This document shows, in pieces, positions 46,316 through 57,398 of a stretch of DNA of 64,000 nt. The DNA is from Rhynchopus euleeides. Taxonomy: Eukaryota; Euglenozoa; Diplonemea; Diplonemida; Diplonemidae. Location: positions 992,001-1,056,000 of the forward strand of contig OY723307.1 in assembly GCA_963210315.1 (NCBI GenBank), in the 5' to 3' direction. The stretch's first letter is position 1. The number at the start of each line of letters is the position of its first letter. Under the pieces are notes generated by a model that did no database searches, was not told the origin of the DNA, and saw only the letters and a program-made list of their open reading frames with translations. The position numbers and the translations under genes were made by a program.

Positions 46316-47787
46316 TTATGCCAAAAAAAAACTAGCCCCGTGGGGGAGGGGATGGTGGGGTGGTGGAGGAGCACAGGAGGGGGCAGGACAGCCCCCAACA
46401 CCCCTAGGCACGCATGGTGGGGTGGAGGGAAACGGCCCTGTTGGGACTGGAGCCTGGAGTGGTGGCGGCGGTGCTGTGTGTGTGTGGGGGGGGCAGATTT
46501 TGCTTGCGGCGCTGCTTCGTGAGGGTCATCGGGTAAAGGCAAAGCAAGTCAGAGCATACAGGGGGGGGGGGGCGGGAGGGTGGACAGCACCACTGAGACC
46601 AAATTTTTGACTTCGTTCCATACTGTTCTGCTGACGGATGTTGCGTTTGAAGCTACCTTGCCCGGCCTTCACCCTCTTATTTCTTCCCGCTACTGATACG
46701 TACACGCAGGCATCAAGAAACGTTCTTCTGGCCAGCGCGCAGTGGCATTTGCCAATTTTTTTGCAGCAGTGTCGAGCAACACCGAGCACACCCTGCTCTA
46801 GTGTGATCTTCACACTGTCACACACAACGTAATTTTTCTTTTGCTGAGACACAACACAACTTCACTGGAGGGGGCCAAGAGCCCCCATCCCGCCCCGGTA
46901 GCACTGCGTAGAACGCACCGAGCACAGCCCCGCTCGTTATTTGCGTTCGATCTCACATGCTTGCAGCACACATCATACACACAACGAATACACACAGAAC
47001 AGATTAACAGAACCGATGACTCGCAGCTGCATCCCGTCCCGCTTGTGCTGCTTTCTCTGAGTAATGCCTCAAGCAATCTCCCCTTCAACCCGCCAGCTTG
47101 TGAGAAAAACAAAAACTGCATGCGCTTGCAGCCGTCTGCTCCTGGGTTAGATAGCTTCGGGGCCTGAGCCAGTCCCCCTGGAGGCTCCGGAGAGATACGA
47201 CTGGTCCTAGACCTTACTTGAAACAAGGAATCCACTGATCGCATCCTGCCGGGGATGAGAGACCTTGAGGTGGCAAACCCCAGCCAGCCTCCCGCCGTTG
47301 CCTGCAAAATAACCGCCAGAAAATACAAATTGAAGGGGCTGAGCCCCTAACAAATCGGCCACGCTTTGCCCAGCGGGTGCCCCGCACCGACTGCGATCGC
47401 GTGCGTTAAACATAACCACTGCACCCGAATGTCAGCTCCAAACGGCTCATCCCACGTCTATTCCCGCCAGCGGCTCTGCTGATTCTTCATGAGCTTCTGT
47501 TCTGTTAGACGCTTCCCATGACAAAATACGGTGGGTGGGTGGGGGTGGAGTGCCATTGAGCAGGCCTTCCGACCCCAACCAGAGCCACCTCAACAGACGG
47601 CGCCATGCACAGTTCGCAGTCCACTGCGGCATGTCGGTGTGGAATGGACCAATGATGGACCACAGTCATGTCGAGGCGGGGTGGTTTGCTAGCAACGTCG
47701 TTTCCCTTAATGTGACTCAGCGGTGGCACTGCCCTTCTTTCGCCTTCTTTCAAGGAGGCGAGGTGTTGGTATTCACTGCACAGGGTA
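46316..47787. other. Intergenic, no gene supported
   Basis: About 1.5 kb with a poly-G run (46561) upstream of the kinase start, a small hairpin-like GGGGCTGAGCCCC near 47337, and a GGTGGGTGGGTGGGGGTGG run near 47530. No frame on either strand is convincing. Confidence 0.55.
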
Positions 47788-48480
47788 TCAGTCGCTGTCG
47801 TCATCGCCCAGCTCGATGTTGTAGTAACGCAGCTGGTATTCAAACTGTGGGTGATGTGTGTCGATTGGGCTGTGTGTGCTGAAGAAGCTCACCAGTCGAC
47901 TGGGGCCTTCAATCTGTGTCTGCCGATTTTCTGCGGTTCTGCAGTGAACCCCCTAATATAGTCTGAGGTGTGCATACCTTCTGCGTCGACACCGGGCGGA
48001 TGTAGTCACGGAGCTTCTGCTTCATAAGGAACTTCCTGGTGAAGAACTTCAACGCACGCTTCGCGAACAGAACCTGTCAGGGGAGGGGTGTTTTTGTTTC
48101 GGATATCCACTGCATTTGCCCTTACGCAGCCCCATCGCACACAACCCTTTTTGCAGCAGCGTAGGTCACACCGAGCACTCTGTTCCTGATGCAATTCCCA
48201 CTACCCACTGCCCACACGCAAACTGCACAACAAAACACACCTGGAACTTTGTAATGGTGATGGAATGCCCATCCACAGCAACCTTCACCTTGTCGCCCAG
48301 CTGCCCCGTCTTGCCGTTGATCTTCAGGTGCTCCTCCAGGTAGGCCTTGAATGCCTCGAGGATGGACTCATCCATCAGCTGATCCCTGCATGGGATCGAG
48401 CAGTCGATGCGGTACACCAGCTTGCCCTGCTCTGCGCGCCTCACCAGCGACGCCCCTGGCTTCGGCGGTGCGACTGGCAT
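47788..48480 (-). CDS. RPL22: Ribosomal protein eL22
   Basis: A 126-residue component of the 60S subunit, in three exons: 48480-48241, 48073-47978 and 47832-47788. Introns are 167 nt (GTGTGT...AG) and 145 nt (GTATGC...AG), both phase 0. The spliced protein follows the family end to end: VYRIDCSIPCRDQLMD, LKINGKTGQLGDKVKV, ITITKFQVLFAKRALKFFTR, KFLMKQKLRDYIRPVST, then LRYYNIELGDDDSD with the acidic tail typical of eL22. A Pro/Ala N-terminal extension replaces the basic one seen in animals. A G-rich tract at 48735-48755 (pyrimidine on the coding strand) lies upstream. The exact splice joins are supported by family alignment from memory. Confidence 0.95.
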
Positions 48481-49268
48481 GCTGGTACCTTTTTCACGCC
48501 AACAATACAATATGAGTGATGCCTGTGTAGCGAGGGGTGTACCACAAGGTGCATTCACACTGCGCTGGCTGTAGCGCCCGATACGGTGATACTTTGGGGA
48601 TCCTGTTCTAAACTTCACAAGAGTGAAGCACAATCAGAAACAGCTCCGCAGCCTTGTTGTGCGGGGTTGCTGGTTGTGCGCACGCGGGCCAGATGTTTCG
48701 TCTGAAGTTGTGTCAAGGGCAGGGAATGGGATTGGGGGGGGTGTGTGGGGGTGCTGTCAAGCTTGTTTGGCGCAACTTCACACACATAACCGTGCGGATG
48801 TCGTATGCAGAGGTACACATTCGACCTGGCTCGCGACACTTTAGGCTTACAGTTGTGTACGCTCAAAAACCATTGAAACGGGGAGATGAAGAGGGAAGGG
48901 GACAGACGCAAGTGGCGATCTTCGAACGTTGAACACCTCGCAGCCTATCAGGCGTGTGAAGTGTTCGTATGGGCGATAAGTTGCCGGAGTTGGTTACACT
49001 GCACTGTCAAGAACCTCACCTATCACGCGTATAGTAGGGATCCGCTCTTGACAAGAAAGCAAAAAAAACACAAAGTGTTGACTTCGATGAATACAAACAA
49101 CTCCAGGCGGTGGTCCCAGGGGGCGACACGAGTGGCATCCTCCTGCAGCTACCAACACAGCGCAAGGTGGTGTCGCCTGTTGTGAAGACGGCTGCTGTGG
49201 GTAGTGCTTGTGAGTGGCACGCCGCATGTAACATCCGGCAGCCACTCTACGTTTTGGCCTTTGGAATA
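48481..49268. other. Intergenic upstream of eL22
   Basis: No gene seen. CAACTCCGCAGCC-like phrases here (for example AACAGCTCCGCAGCCTTGTT at 48641) resemble parts of the repeat at 3 kb. The 5' region of eL22 lies here. Confidence 0.5.
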
Positions 49269-49634
49269 AAAATACTACGAGAAACACTTGGCCTCTATGC
49301 TGTGAGTGTTGCATTGGACGCTTCCACCTGTTGAACGGGCTCCACCTCTTGCACTTTGAAACCCCCCCCCCCCCCCATATTTTTTTTTTGATTTGACAAC
49401 TCCGGTTTGGTGTACCTCGATGAGCTTACCTTACCTTGTCGTCGGACACAACATATCATCGTTGTCCCAAACCCCGTAACCCACGTGAAGTGGATCATCT
49501 GAAGTGCAGAATGAGGTGGAGCAGGTGGAGCACGAAACATAAGTAAACCATAGCAAGAGAGGCCAGCAGCAGTCCCGAGTCCATCGCGTTCCTCGTAGCA
49601 TTTCCCGTACCACACAGGTGTGTTATGTGCAAAA
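49269..49634 (+). repeat. 366-bp duplicated segment, first copy
   Basis: This consists of a 60-bp block (49269-49328), a 55-bp spacer (49329-49383) with a C run, and a 251-bp block (49384-49634). The 60-bp block recurs at 49631-49690, immediately following, and the 251-bp block recurs without visible change at 53833-54083. The simplest reading is a tandem duplication whose second copy was opened by a 4.1-kb insert in place of the spacer. Confidence 0.85.
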
Positions 49635-51930
49635 TACTACGAGAAACACTTGGCCTCTATGCTGTGAGTGTTGCATTGGACGCTTCCACCCAGGACCCTT
49701 AGGACCCAAGGACTTAGGGACGCCGCGCGAACGGTCTACTATTGAAGTGATCAGGCTCCGTCGCCCATCGTATGCATCCCTCCGATGGTAATGTACCGCT
49801 TTCTACGTTGTCACGAGCACCTTGTACGGAAAACGATCGAACCTCACTCGCTGAGGGGATCCGCCTGCCTCGGCCGTGTGCCGCCGTCGTGTGGTCAGCC
49901 TCGTGATTCTTGGTGTGCCCTATCGACAACATGCCTGTCTCTCCAGTTGCCGCACCCGGCGAGAGAGTTGATGCGTCTCAACCCGGCGAAACTAAGGGGG
50001 CAAAGGTTGCACACAGCCCCGCCTGTGCTGCAACCACCCGCTCTTGGCTGACCCCCGACGTCTGGTGCGTTTCCCACTCCGGGTATTTGAATCCTCACCC
50101 TGTACCTCTTCGGGATCCTCCATCCCCTGGGGAACCCTTCCCCTCGAGGCTTCTTCACGTCTCCGACATATTGGTGTGTGCCCACATGACCCTTCTTCCT
50201 GACATCCTCGATGTCGTTTTGCACCCCGGGCGATGCACTGAGACGGCCGTATCCAGGTAGTCAGTGGCCATGCCCAGCCCCTCAGCGTGACAGTCCTCTG
50301 GTGCGCTCCCAGCACCACCACCGCGACGCTCGCGCATATTCAGCCACCATGACCCGGCAGCTCTCGCCTGGGGACAGGGCTCGGCGGATCGAGAAATCAC
50401 AGTCTGAAACTCGCCTCCCAGCTCCTCCGCAGCAGTCTACTGTCCGGCCGTCTTAAACTCTCGCCCTTCGGGAGCCCGGCCAACACCCGGTGCTTTCCGG
50501 CGTGATCTCGATCGCTCTGTGGCTCTCTGTGTCCTCTCCGGTCTTCGCTGGCTGCGAGCGAGTTGCGGGGTGAAGCCCAACGCGCCTCTTCATGGCGCAC
50601 TGGAGACGCTGCATGGAGTGCCCAGGGGTAGGTGTGAGAGGTGCCGGCCCTTCTGGGTGAAAGAGGGCGATCGCGCGCACTGTCGTCTCCTGAACTCCGC
50701 TCGAGCGGTGGACAACACGTTCCTGCGGCCCCCTTCCCACTGGGCTGATCCCCACTGTACCTGCCCCATCGCCCGCCTCGTAGACAGCGCATCAAACGGA
50801 GGCCCTGTGGCCCCACGTGGCGTCGATTCAGTGGTAACGCCCGGACTCAGTGTGGAGGGCGTATTTCCCGGTGCGTGAGGAAATTCGAGGCCCTGGAGGT
50901 GTGGGCATGCCAGAAGGATTCTCGGAGTCGCCTTCTTAATGAGAGAGGTGAGTCCCCGCGGACCGGAGCTTGTCGCACGCTGCAGTCGCTGTTCGGGCTT
51001 GTCGAGTAGGCTGCTGGGTACTCGGGAAGACTGGCCGACTGCCCCCCAACCTTGTGGAATGATCTCGGCCCGCTGCCATGGCTGCGGTTTCGGTGGACCC
51101 CCTCAGCGGCGGCACCGCTGACACAGGCGATGCGGACGCGTCTCTCAGTCGCTGCTTCTTTTGCTCCCCGAGCAGTGCAGCTTGGGAGAGCGTCTCGGCT
51201 GTGTTGGATACCTGATCTCTGTGTATGTCCCACGGCACCTCGCAGGTGTCCAGTCAGCAGCTCCCCTTCCCTGCATGGAACTGTGAGGTCGTACGTCTCA
51301 ACACCGGGCCCCAGACGCCCGGAACTCCCCCTGACCCCTGTGAATAATGCAGGCTTGAATGTGTGTCCCCCGGCAGGGAGACTATGCTTCGACGGAGTAT
51401 GCCCCGCTTGGGGCGTGTGCGGGCATCCGCTTGACGCCGGGGTGCGCGTAGTCGGCATTCGCGCAGATAAGCTGGGCACGACAGACGTGCCGGCTTCTCG
51501 GGGGCGTGTCCGGGGGCGTTGCATTGGTACACGAAAACTGTCGCCCTCGGAAAGCTCACGTCGCGTCACCGTGCTCGAGCTGGATCTGGCAGGCTGTGTG
51601 TGACAGGCCACCCTTCCGCCTTCAGGTGCCGTCGCTCGGGCAAAAAAGGTGTATTTCTCAATCAAGAGAGTATGCCCCTCACGATTGTGGCACGATTGTG
51701 TCTCCCCGGGTCAGGCTCGGTATTCCAGTCGAAAGCGTAAATGCCCCTCGGCACTGTGCTGGGCGGGGTTGTGTCTCGGTCAGGAGAGGAGGTGCCCCTC
51801 AGGCAAAATCCTGCGTCTCGCGGTCGGGAGTGAGTGCCCCTCGGCAGGAATGTGTCTCGGCCAGGTGTCCCTCAGGCAGGGAATGTAATGTCTCGGCCCG
51901 GTGTCCCTCGGGCATGAATGTGCGTCTTGG

Positions 51931-52430
51931 CCAGGTGCCCCTCAGGCAGGGTGCCCCGTAGGCGGAAGTGTATGTCGCGGCCAGATGCCCCTCAGGCAGG
52001 GTGCCCCGTAGGCGGAAATGTATGTCTTGACCAGGTGCCCCTCGGGCAGGGTGCCTCGTAGGCGGAAGTGTATGTCTTGGCCAGGTGCCCCTCGGGCAGG
52101 GTGCCTCGTAGGCGGAAGTGTCTGTCTTGGCCAGGTGCCCCTCGGGCAGGGTGCCTCGTAGGCAGAGGTGTCTGTCTTGGCCAGGTGCCCCTCGGGCAGG
52201 GTGCCCCGTAGGCGGAAGTGTGTGTCTTGACCAGGTGCCCCTCGGGCAGGGTGCCTCGTAGGCGGAAGTGTCTGTCTTGGCCAGGTGCCCCTCGGGCAGG
52301 GTGCCCCGTAGGCGGAAGTGTGTGTCTTGACCAGGTGCCCCTCGGGCAGGGTGCCTCGTAGGCGGAAATGTATGTCTTGGCCAGGTGCTCCTCAGGCAGG
52401 GTGCCCCGCAAGCGTAAGCTGTAGGTATGT
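51931..52430 (+). repeat. 50-bp tandem repeat, about ten copies
   Basis: Units begin CCAGGTGCCCCTCGGGCAGG and continue GTGCCTCGTAGGCGGAAGTG; starts fall every 50 bp (for example 52031, 52081, 52131, 52181). Copies differ at a few C/T and A/G positions. The core TGCCC-CTC-GGGCA can form a five-base-pair hairpin. Confidence 0.93.
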
Positions 52431-53024
52431 CGTGGCCAGGTGCCCCTCAGGCAGGTAATGTCTCGGCGAGATGCCCCTCGGGCAGGAAAAATGCGTCTCG
52501 GCTAGGTGCCTCTCAGGCAGAAGTGGGTGTCTCGGTCCGATGCTCCTCGGCAAGATCGTGTCTCGGTCAGGAAAGTAGGAGTTGGATATCACTGACGTCA
52601 CTTTGCTGCATCAGTATCGACCCATTTATCAGCACCCGACTGTTGCTCTTGGTCCCGCCTTTGTCAGCGCCTCTGTGACGGAACCTCCAGCTGAAGTATG
52701 CGTTTGGAAACCTTGAGCGCGATCAAGCGTGAAGCAGGTTTTCGGCGAGGCGCGGTGATAGTCTCGATGGCTGATGGGAATGTCCTCAATCCGCTGCGGC
52801 CACGGGCGCAGCGCTGTCCCGCTGTCACGTTCATAAGCGGCGGAGGACCACCTTGAACACCACGGCGTCATCATCCCCATCTTTTTGCGCCCCTCCTTCG
52901 TGCTGATCCCCCCGTGCACCTCGCCGTCATTTATTAGAACCAGTGCGTGGGGGTGTTGTTGTCCTCAACCGCGGCTTCAGCCCTCTTGAGACCTGACACG
53001 AGCATGGTGTGAGGGTCGTCTTCT

Positions 53025-53700
53025 CGGTCGGGATTTGGTGCCCCTCGGGCAAGATTGTGTATCTCTCGGTCGGGAGAGCGGGTGCCCCTCGGGCAAAATT
53101 TTTGTCTCGGTCAGGAGAACAGGTGCCCCTCGGGCGAGATGCTGCGTCTCTCGGTCGGGAGAGTGGGTGCCCCTCGGGCATAGTTTTGTCTCGGTCAGGA
53201 TAACGGGTGCCCCTCGGGCAAAACTGCGTGTCTCTCGGTCGGGAGAGTGAGTGCCCCTCGGGCAGAATATTGTCTCGGTCAGGATAACGGGTGCCCCTCG
53301 GGCAAAACTGCGTGTCTCTCGGTCGGGAGAGTGAGTGCCCCTCGGGCAGAATATTGTCTCGGTCAGGAGAACAGGTGCCCCTCGGGCGAGATGCTGCGTC
53401 TCTCGGTCGGGAGAGTGGATGCCCCTCGGGCAGAATATTGTCTCGGTCAGGAGAACAGGTGCCCCTCGGGCAAGACTGCGTGTCTCTCGGTCGGGAGAGT
53501 GGGTGCCCCTCGGGCAAAATTTTTGTCTCGGTCAGGAGAACAGGTGCCCCTCGGGCGAGATGCTGCGCCTCTCGGTCGGGAGAGTGGGTGCCCCTCGGGC
53601 AGAATATTGTCTCGGTCAGGAGAACAGGTGCCCCTCGGGCAAAACTGCGTGTCTCTCGGTCAGGAGAGTGGGTGCCCCTCGGGCAGGGTAGAATGCTGCG
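53025..53700 (+). repeat. 84-bp higher-order tandem repeat, about eight copies
   Basis: Each 84-85-bp unit has two GTGCCCCTCGGGC cores, one after TCTCTCGGTCGGGAGAGTGG and one after TCTCGGTCAGGAGAACAG. Landmarks recur at 53062, 53147, 53231, 53315, 53399, 53483, 53568 and 53652. It shares its core with the 50-bp array 600 bp upstream but has a different spacer, so the two arrays expanded separately. Confidence 0.93.
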
Positions 53701-53832
53701 TCTCTCAGACGGTCAGATCGTGTGTCCCTCAGTCAGGAGAGGAGGTCTCGGTCGCTAAAAACGCGCCCCCTCGGGCAGAGTGGTTGTGTCATCGCTGTTG
53801 TGTCACACCAATTGCCTCTCGGGCGGTGTGTC

Positions 53833-54083
53833 TTTTTTGATTTGACAACTCCGGTTTGGTGTACCTCGATGAGCTTACCTTACCTTGTCGTCGGACACAA
53901 CATATCATCGTTGTCCCAAACCCCGTAACCCACGTGAAGTGGATCATCTGAAGTGCAGAATGAGGTGGAGCAGGTGGAGCACGAAACATAAGTAAACCAT
54001 AGCAAGAGAGGCCAGCAGCAGTCCCGAGTCCATCGCGTTCCTCGTAGCATTTCCCGTACCACACAGGTGTGTTATGTGCAAAA
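53833..54083 (+). repeat. 251-bp direct repeat, second copy
   Basis: Matches 49384-49634 in the same orientation with no difference I can see, from TTTTTTGATTTGACAACTCC to GTGTGTTATGTGCAAAA. It marks the right border of the 4.1-kb insert. Contents are non-coding as far as I can tell. Confidence 0.93.
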
Positions 54084-54444
54084 GAGAAGCCACTGTGCAG
54101 ACCTCATGTTGGTTGTGAGGATCAAGAGCAAACAAACAAAAAATATCAAAAATCGCGTAAGTACCGTACTGAATGATGGGCTAGCGTGGTGGCACCGCAA
54201 ACATTCCAAGTACCGCACATACACAGCACACGCGAAAGAGAAAAAACGTTCCGACTGCACCTCCCAACTTGTGATATTTCACATCAGATAGGAAGTCAGT
54301 CTCACTCACGTCCATGCATAGTTTTGTGACGCGAGCTGCTCGACCCGCAACCGAAGGCTCTGAACATCCCTAGCGAGCGTCAGATGCAAACGCAGCCCGC
54401 ACATGTCCCGCCGCGAGACAGTGCAGCAGGACAGTGCGCTGGCA
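54084..54444. other. Intergenic, nothing recognised
   Basis: About 360 bp between the 251-bp repeat and the secreted-protein stop. No coding or repeat signal is clear. It should hold the 3' UTR of the secreted-protein gene. Confidence 0.5.
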
Positions 54445-54942
54445 CTACGCCACGAGGCACGATGCCTCAAACTTGTCGTCCTCCACACACCGGCCAGCAT
54501 CGCCGCACGTCACCTCCGCGCACCCGAGGTTGTCAAGGCACTTCGCCTCCTGCGTGTCCGGGTCCTCGACACAGTTCTGCCAGTGCGAACAGTCAAGCTT
54601 CGCACAGCCCTTCGAGGCCCAGAAGTACTTGCACTGCCTGCGCCCGAAGAATGATTTGCAGCTTGAGAGGAAGGGGCAGTTGCCGTCGTCGTTCACACCG
54701 CACACCGACGCAGGTGGGAGGCAGTACGGCTTCCCCTGGATCTCCACACACGACTTGCTTTTGCGCACGTCGCAATCCACGTTGGCGCACGAAGTAGCCA
54801 CGCCCGTCGGGATACACACACCGTTCCGCACGCACAGCTCGCCACTGCCGCACTGCGCAGACGCACACGGGTCCTCAGGGGGCGAGACACCCACACACAC
54901 GCCCACAGCAGCCAGGCATGTCACTGCGAACAGCTTGTTCAT
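54445..54942 (-). CDS. Secreted cysteine-rich protein, follistatin-like repeats
   Basis: A 165-residue single-exon protein. Residues 1-20 (MNKLFAVTCLAAVGVCVGVS) are a clear signal peptide, so it is exported. The rest is four short modules with the spacing C-x4-C-x4-7-C-x6-9-C: PCASAQCGSGELCVRNGVC, SCANVDCDVRKSKSCVE with PYC, GCAKLDCSHWQNCVED with KC, and GCAEVTCGDAGRCVED with SC. This pattern resembles follistatin-like (FOLN) or EGF-like disulfide modules. A fifth cysteine-rich stretch (CPFLSSCKSFFGRRQCKYF) sits between modules two and three. There is no anchor, so it is probably soluble or wall-bound. Its ligand is unknown. ATG 54942 was chosen because it places the signal peptide at the N-terminus. 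Confidence 0.85.
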   Translation of the reverse strand: MNKLFAVTCLAAVGVCVGVSPPEDPCASAQCGSGELCVRNGVCIPTGVATSCANVDCDVRKSKSCVEIQGKPYCLPPASVCGVNDDGNCPFLSSCKSFFGRRQCKYFWASKGCAKLDCSHWQNCVEDPDTQEAKCLDNLGCAEVTCGDAGRCVEDDKFEASCLVA

Positions 54943-55232
54943 TGTGATGTCGTGTGTTGTGTTGTTTTGTCTGGAGGACACCTGCAGAGGAGTGTGAGGC
55001 TACACCATGCTCTCTTGTTCCACCCGCCCCCCCTCCCCCCCCCCCCACGCGGCGAGCACCAGAAGAGGCGTTTCGCCCTCCCATGGGTGAGGCAATCTGC
55101 GCTGACCACATTACAGCGGCAACACGGACATTCTTCTCAAAAAAAACAAACTGTGTGCCGGCATGGGTATCTCAAGCGGCGTGGGGAGAGGGGGGGGGTG
55201 GGTCGGGGGATGGGGGGGGGGGGGGGGGGGGG

Positions 55233-56383
55233 TAGGGGGGGTCAAATGCCACCCTTTTACGTGGACAAACACGATTTTTCAAAAAACCGGCGCAGAGGCC
55301 CCAAAGCCCCCGTAAACCCTCCAAACCCCCCCAGATCGGTCCGGAAACCCATCGAACCCCACTTTTCCACCATTCCGGGCACCTCAGGTGCCCGAATTGG
55401 GGTACCTAAATTTTGTGCCACCGTTTGGTACCGTACAGTGCCACTGTGTGGGAGGTTGGAAAAGAAAATGCCCCAACACACCACATCTGAGGGTTGCAAT
55501 GCATGTTGCTTGCCAACCACGTCATCCGGTGGGTGTCAGGCGCTATGTAGGTGGCATGAGCCAGGTCTTCGATGTGTTCTGGCTTGTATATATACCTCCC
55601 TGCCACCATGCACCGGGAGGCTGCCTGTAGGTACGGAACAGTCCAGATGGTCGTGTGATTCCTGTGCAGCAGTGCTCCACAACCGGGATGTGTTGACAAC
55701 GACTGTTGCAACACGAGCTGTACATTCCGGGAACACATGAAGTGCGCTGTCGTGGTACCCATTGTGCCAGAATTGGTAGTTGCTGCGGTCTACTTTGCCT
55801 GGCCCAAGAGCACTGGTACTGAACGGTGCAATATGCGTGGCGAGGTGAATACAACGGAAGCGCGCAAAGTCAATACAGCTCTCGGATGGCGGGTGGTGGT
55901 GCCACTAGTGTGTGACGTTCACTCGAGGATACAACGCATCACAATGAATCAGCAACCGTGGACCGAGTACAATACGCTCTCTGTGGCTGGTGTGGGGGAC
56001 AAAGGCAGTGCCTGTGCCGCAGGCAGGGAGGTATATATACAAGCCAGAACACATCGAAGACCTGGCTAATGCCACCTACATAGCGCCTGACACCCACCGG
56101 ATGACGTGGTTGGCAAGCAACATGCATTGCAACCCTCAGATGTGGTGTGTTGGGGCATTTTCTTTTCCAACCTCCCACACAGTGGCACTGTACGGTACCA
56201 AACGGTGGCACAAAATTTAGGTACCCCAATTCGGGCACCTGAGGTGCCCGGAATGGTGGAAAAGTGGGGTTCGATGGGTTTCCGGACCGATCTGGGGGGG
56301 TTTGGAGGGTTTACGGGGGCTTTGGGGCCTCTGCGCCGGTTTTTTGAAAAATCGTGTTTGTCACCCCCATTTGACCCCCCCTA
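55233..56383. mobile_element. Long-inverted-repeat element 1, 1.15 kb
   Basis: The left arm 55233-55604 is an inverted copy of the right arm 56022-56383, about 365 bp each and nearly identical, around a 417-bp centre. Outer ends read TAGGGGGGGTCAAATG and the complement ending GACCCCCCCTA. G runs flank it on both sides, as if it entered a TA within a poly-G tract, so TA may be the target duplication. The centre has an open plus-strand frame (MKCAVVVPIVPELVVAAVYF) of unknown meaning. The shape fits a foldback-type DNA transposon without a recognisable transposase. Confidence 0.82.
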
Positions 56384-56873
56384 GGGGGGGGGGGCAAGGT
56401 GACGCCCATTTCCACCAGCGGAGGTCAGTTTGTTTTTATGTGCGTTCTAAATTCACCATTTTTTTGTGCGTGGGGGGTGAGGGGGGGGGGTGGGAGTCAC
56501 CAAGGGGAGCTTTTGGAGCAGGCCACTTCGAGGCGCTGCGTGCCCCCTGCCTTTGGAACCAGGTGAGGGTTCCTTGCCTTCCTTCTTTCCCCCCCCCTGC
56601 TTCTGGGGAGTAGAGAGGTTGGAAGGGGCTGCAGGGAGGGGGGGGGGGGAATGCAGAAACGGCTGTTCCACGATATAAAAAATCGTTGGCAGTATATAAA
56701 TACCTCACTCTCTTTCTCTCCCACCCCGCTTGCAGCCGAACCACCCAGACCCCCCCCCCCCAACGCATCCCCTCCCCCGCCGCCACACCCAACACATGCT
56801 CCTTCGCCCCCCCCTCCACACCTTTCAACGACCAAAAAAAACTGTCATGCGTGGATGATCAGCGATGATCAGA
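56384..56873. other. Spacer between repeats
   Basis: G-rich then C-rich sequence, with no supported gene. C runs near 56750 are adjacent to TTGCAG (56730), but no exon follows that I can defend. Confidence 0.5.
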
Positions 56874-57398
56874 TTTTGAACGATTTTGAACGATTTTTGG
56901 CCGTGCTCGTAGCATTCCCCGTTGAGGGGGTCGCTATTTCGTGTTCTCCTGGCCGCACGGAGGCATTGCCTTACGTCGCCTCTTCCTCTTTTCCTTTGGT
57001 GGTGTGTTGGTCTGGCACAGAGGGCGGGACCGTGCTGATATGCACAGTGACGACTCTCCCTTTTGTTTTGTGCCCGCCTCCACCGAGATTCGGCTGATGC
57101 CTCTCAGACTGGGGGCGGGCGGTCGCCGACCCTTTTCTGTACGAGGTTTTCCACAGGCTGCACACCTGCCCCGCGGCTGTGTGGCAGTCTTCGCGGAGTG
57201 CAATGCGAAGGTCTGGCCTGACGTGGTGTGACTATTTAGACTCCAGGTGTCTCCACCCTTCCTGGTCTGGGGAGCCTCGGTACCCAAGCAGTTTTCGGTC
57301 ATGCCCTGGACCACGGCCGTGCTAGACTCCTGGTGCAGGCACCCGTCATGGTCCGGGGACGGCCCCCCCAGGCAGTTTAACGTCTTACCCAGGACCTT
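56874..57398 (-). repeat. 526-bp repeat, arm 2 of a distant inverted pair
   Basis: Reverse complement of 41490-42015 with very few differences. Here the shared minus-strand frame is open for about 305 codons (57851-56934), extending beyond the repeat, and ends PPCGQENTK. At the right it is followed by a run of T (57397-57406). Confidence 0.88.

Larger units (their letters stand above)
49691..53832. mobile_element. 4.1-kb insert within a duplicated segment, origin unknown
   Basis: It replaces the 55-bp spacer in the second copy of the 366-bp duplication. The left 1.9 kb (to about 51640) is GC-rich, open in several frames, but without a recognised domain. The right half is dominated by two tandem arrays sharing the core GTGCCCCTCGGGCA (51930-52430 and 53025-53700), separated by unique sequence. 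I see no inverted ends, reverse transcriptase or transposase. A satellite-bearing mobile segment or a transferred piece of organelle DNA are both possible. Confidence 0.5.

Noticed and set aside
50519-51665. Open frames of 120-270 codons in the left part of the 4.1-kb insert
   Set aside because: Frames are open on both strands at once, have Arg/Pro/Ser-rich composition and show no motif, as expected of GC-rich non-coding sequence.
51931-53700. CRISPR array
   Set aside because: The repeats are direct tandem or higher-order units whose spacers are themselves repeated, and the surrounding genes are eukaryotic with introns.
49384-54083. Reading the 251-bp direct repeats as the two ends of an LTR retroelement
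   Set aside because: The repeats lack TG...CA ends, no reverse transcriptase, protease or primer site is seen between them, and the left copy is part of a larger duplicated unit. A duplication opened by an insert explains the layout better.
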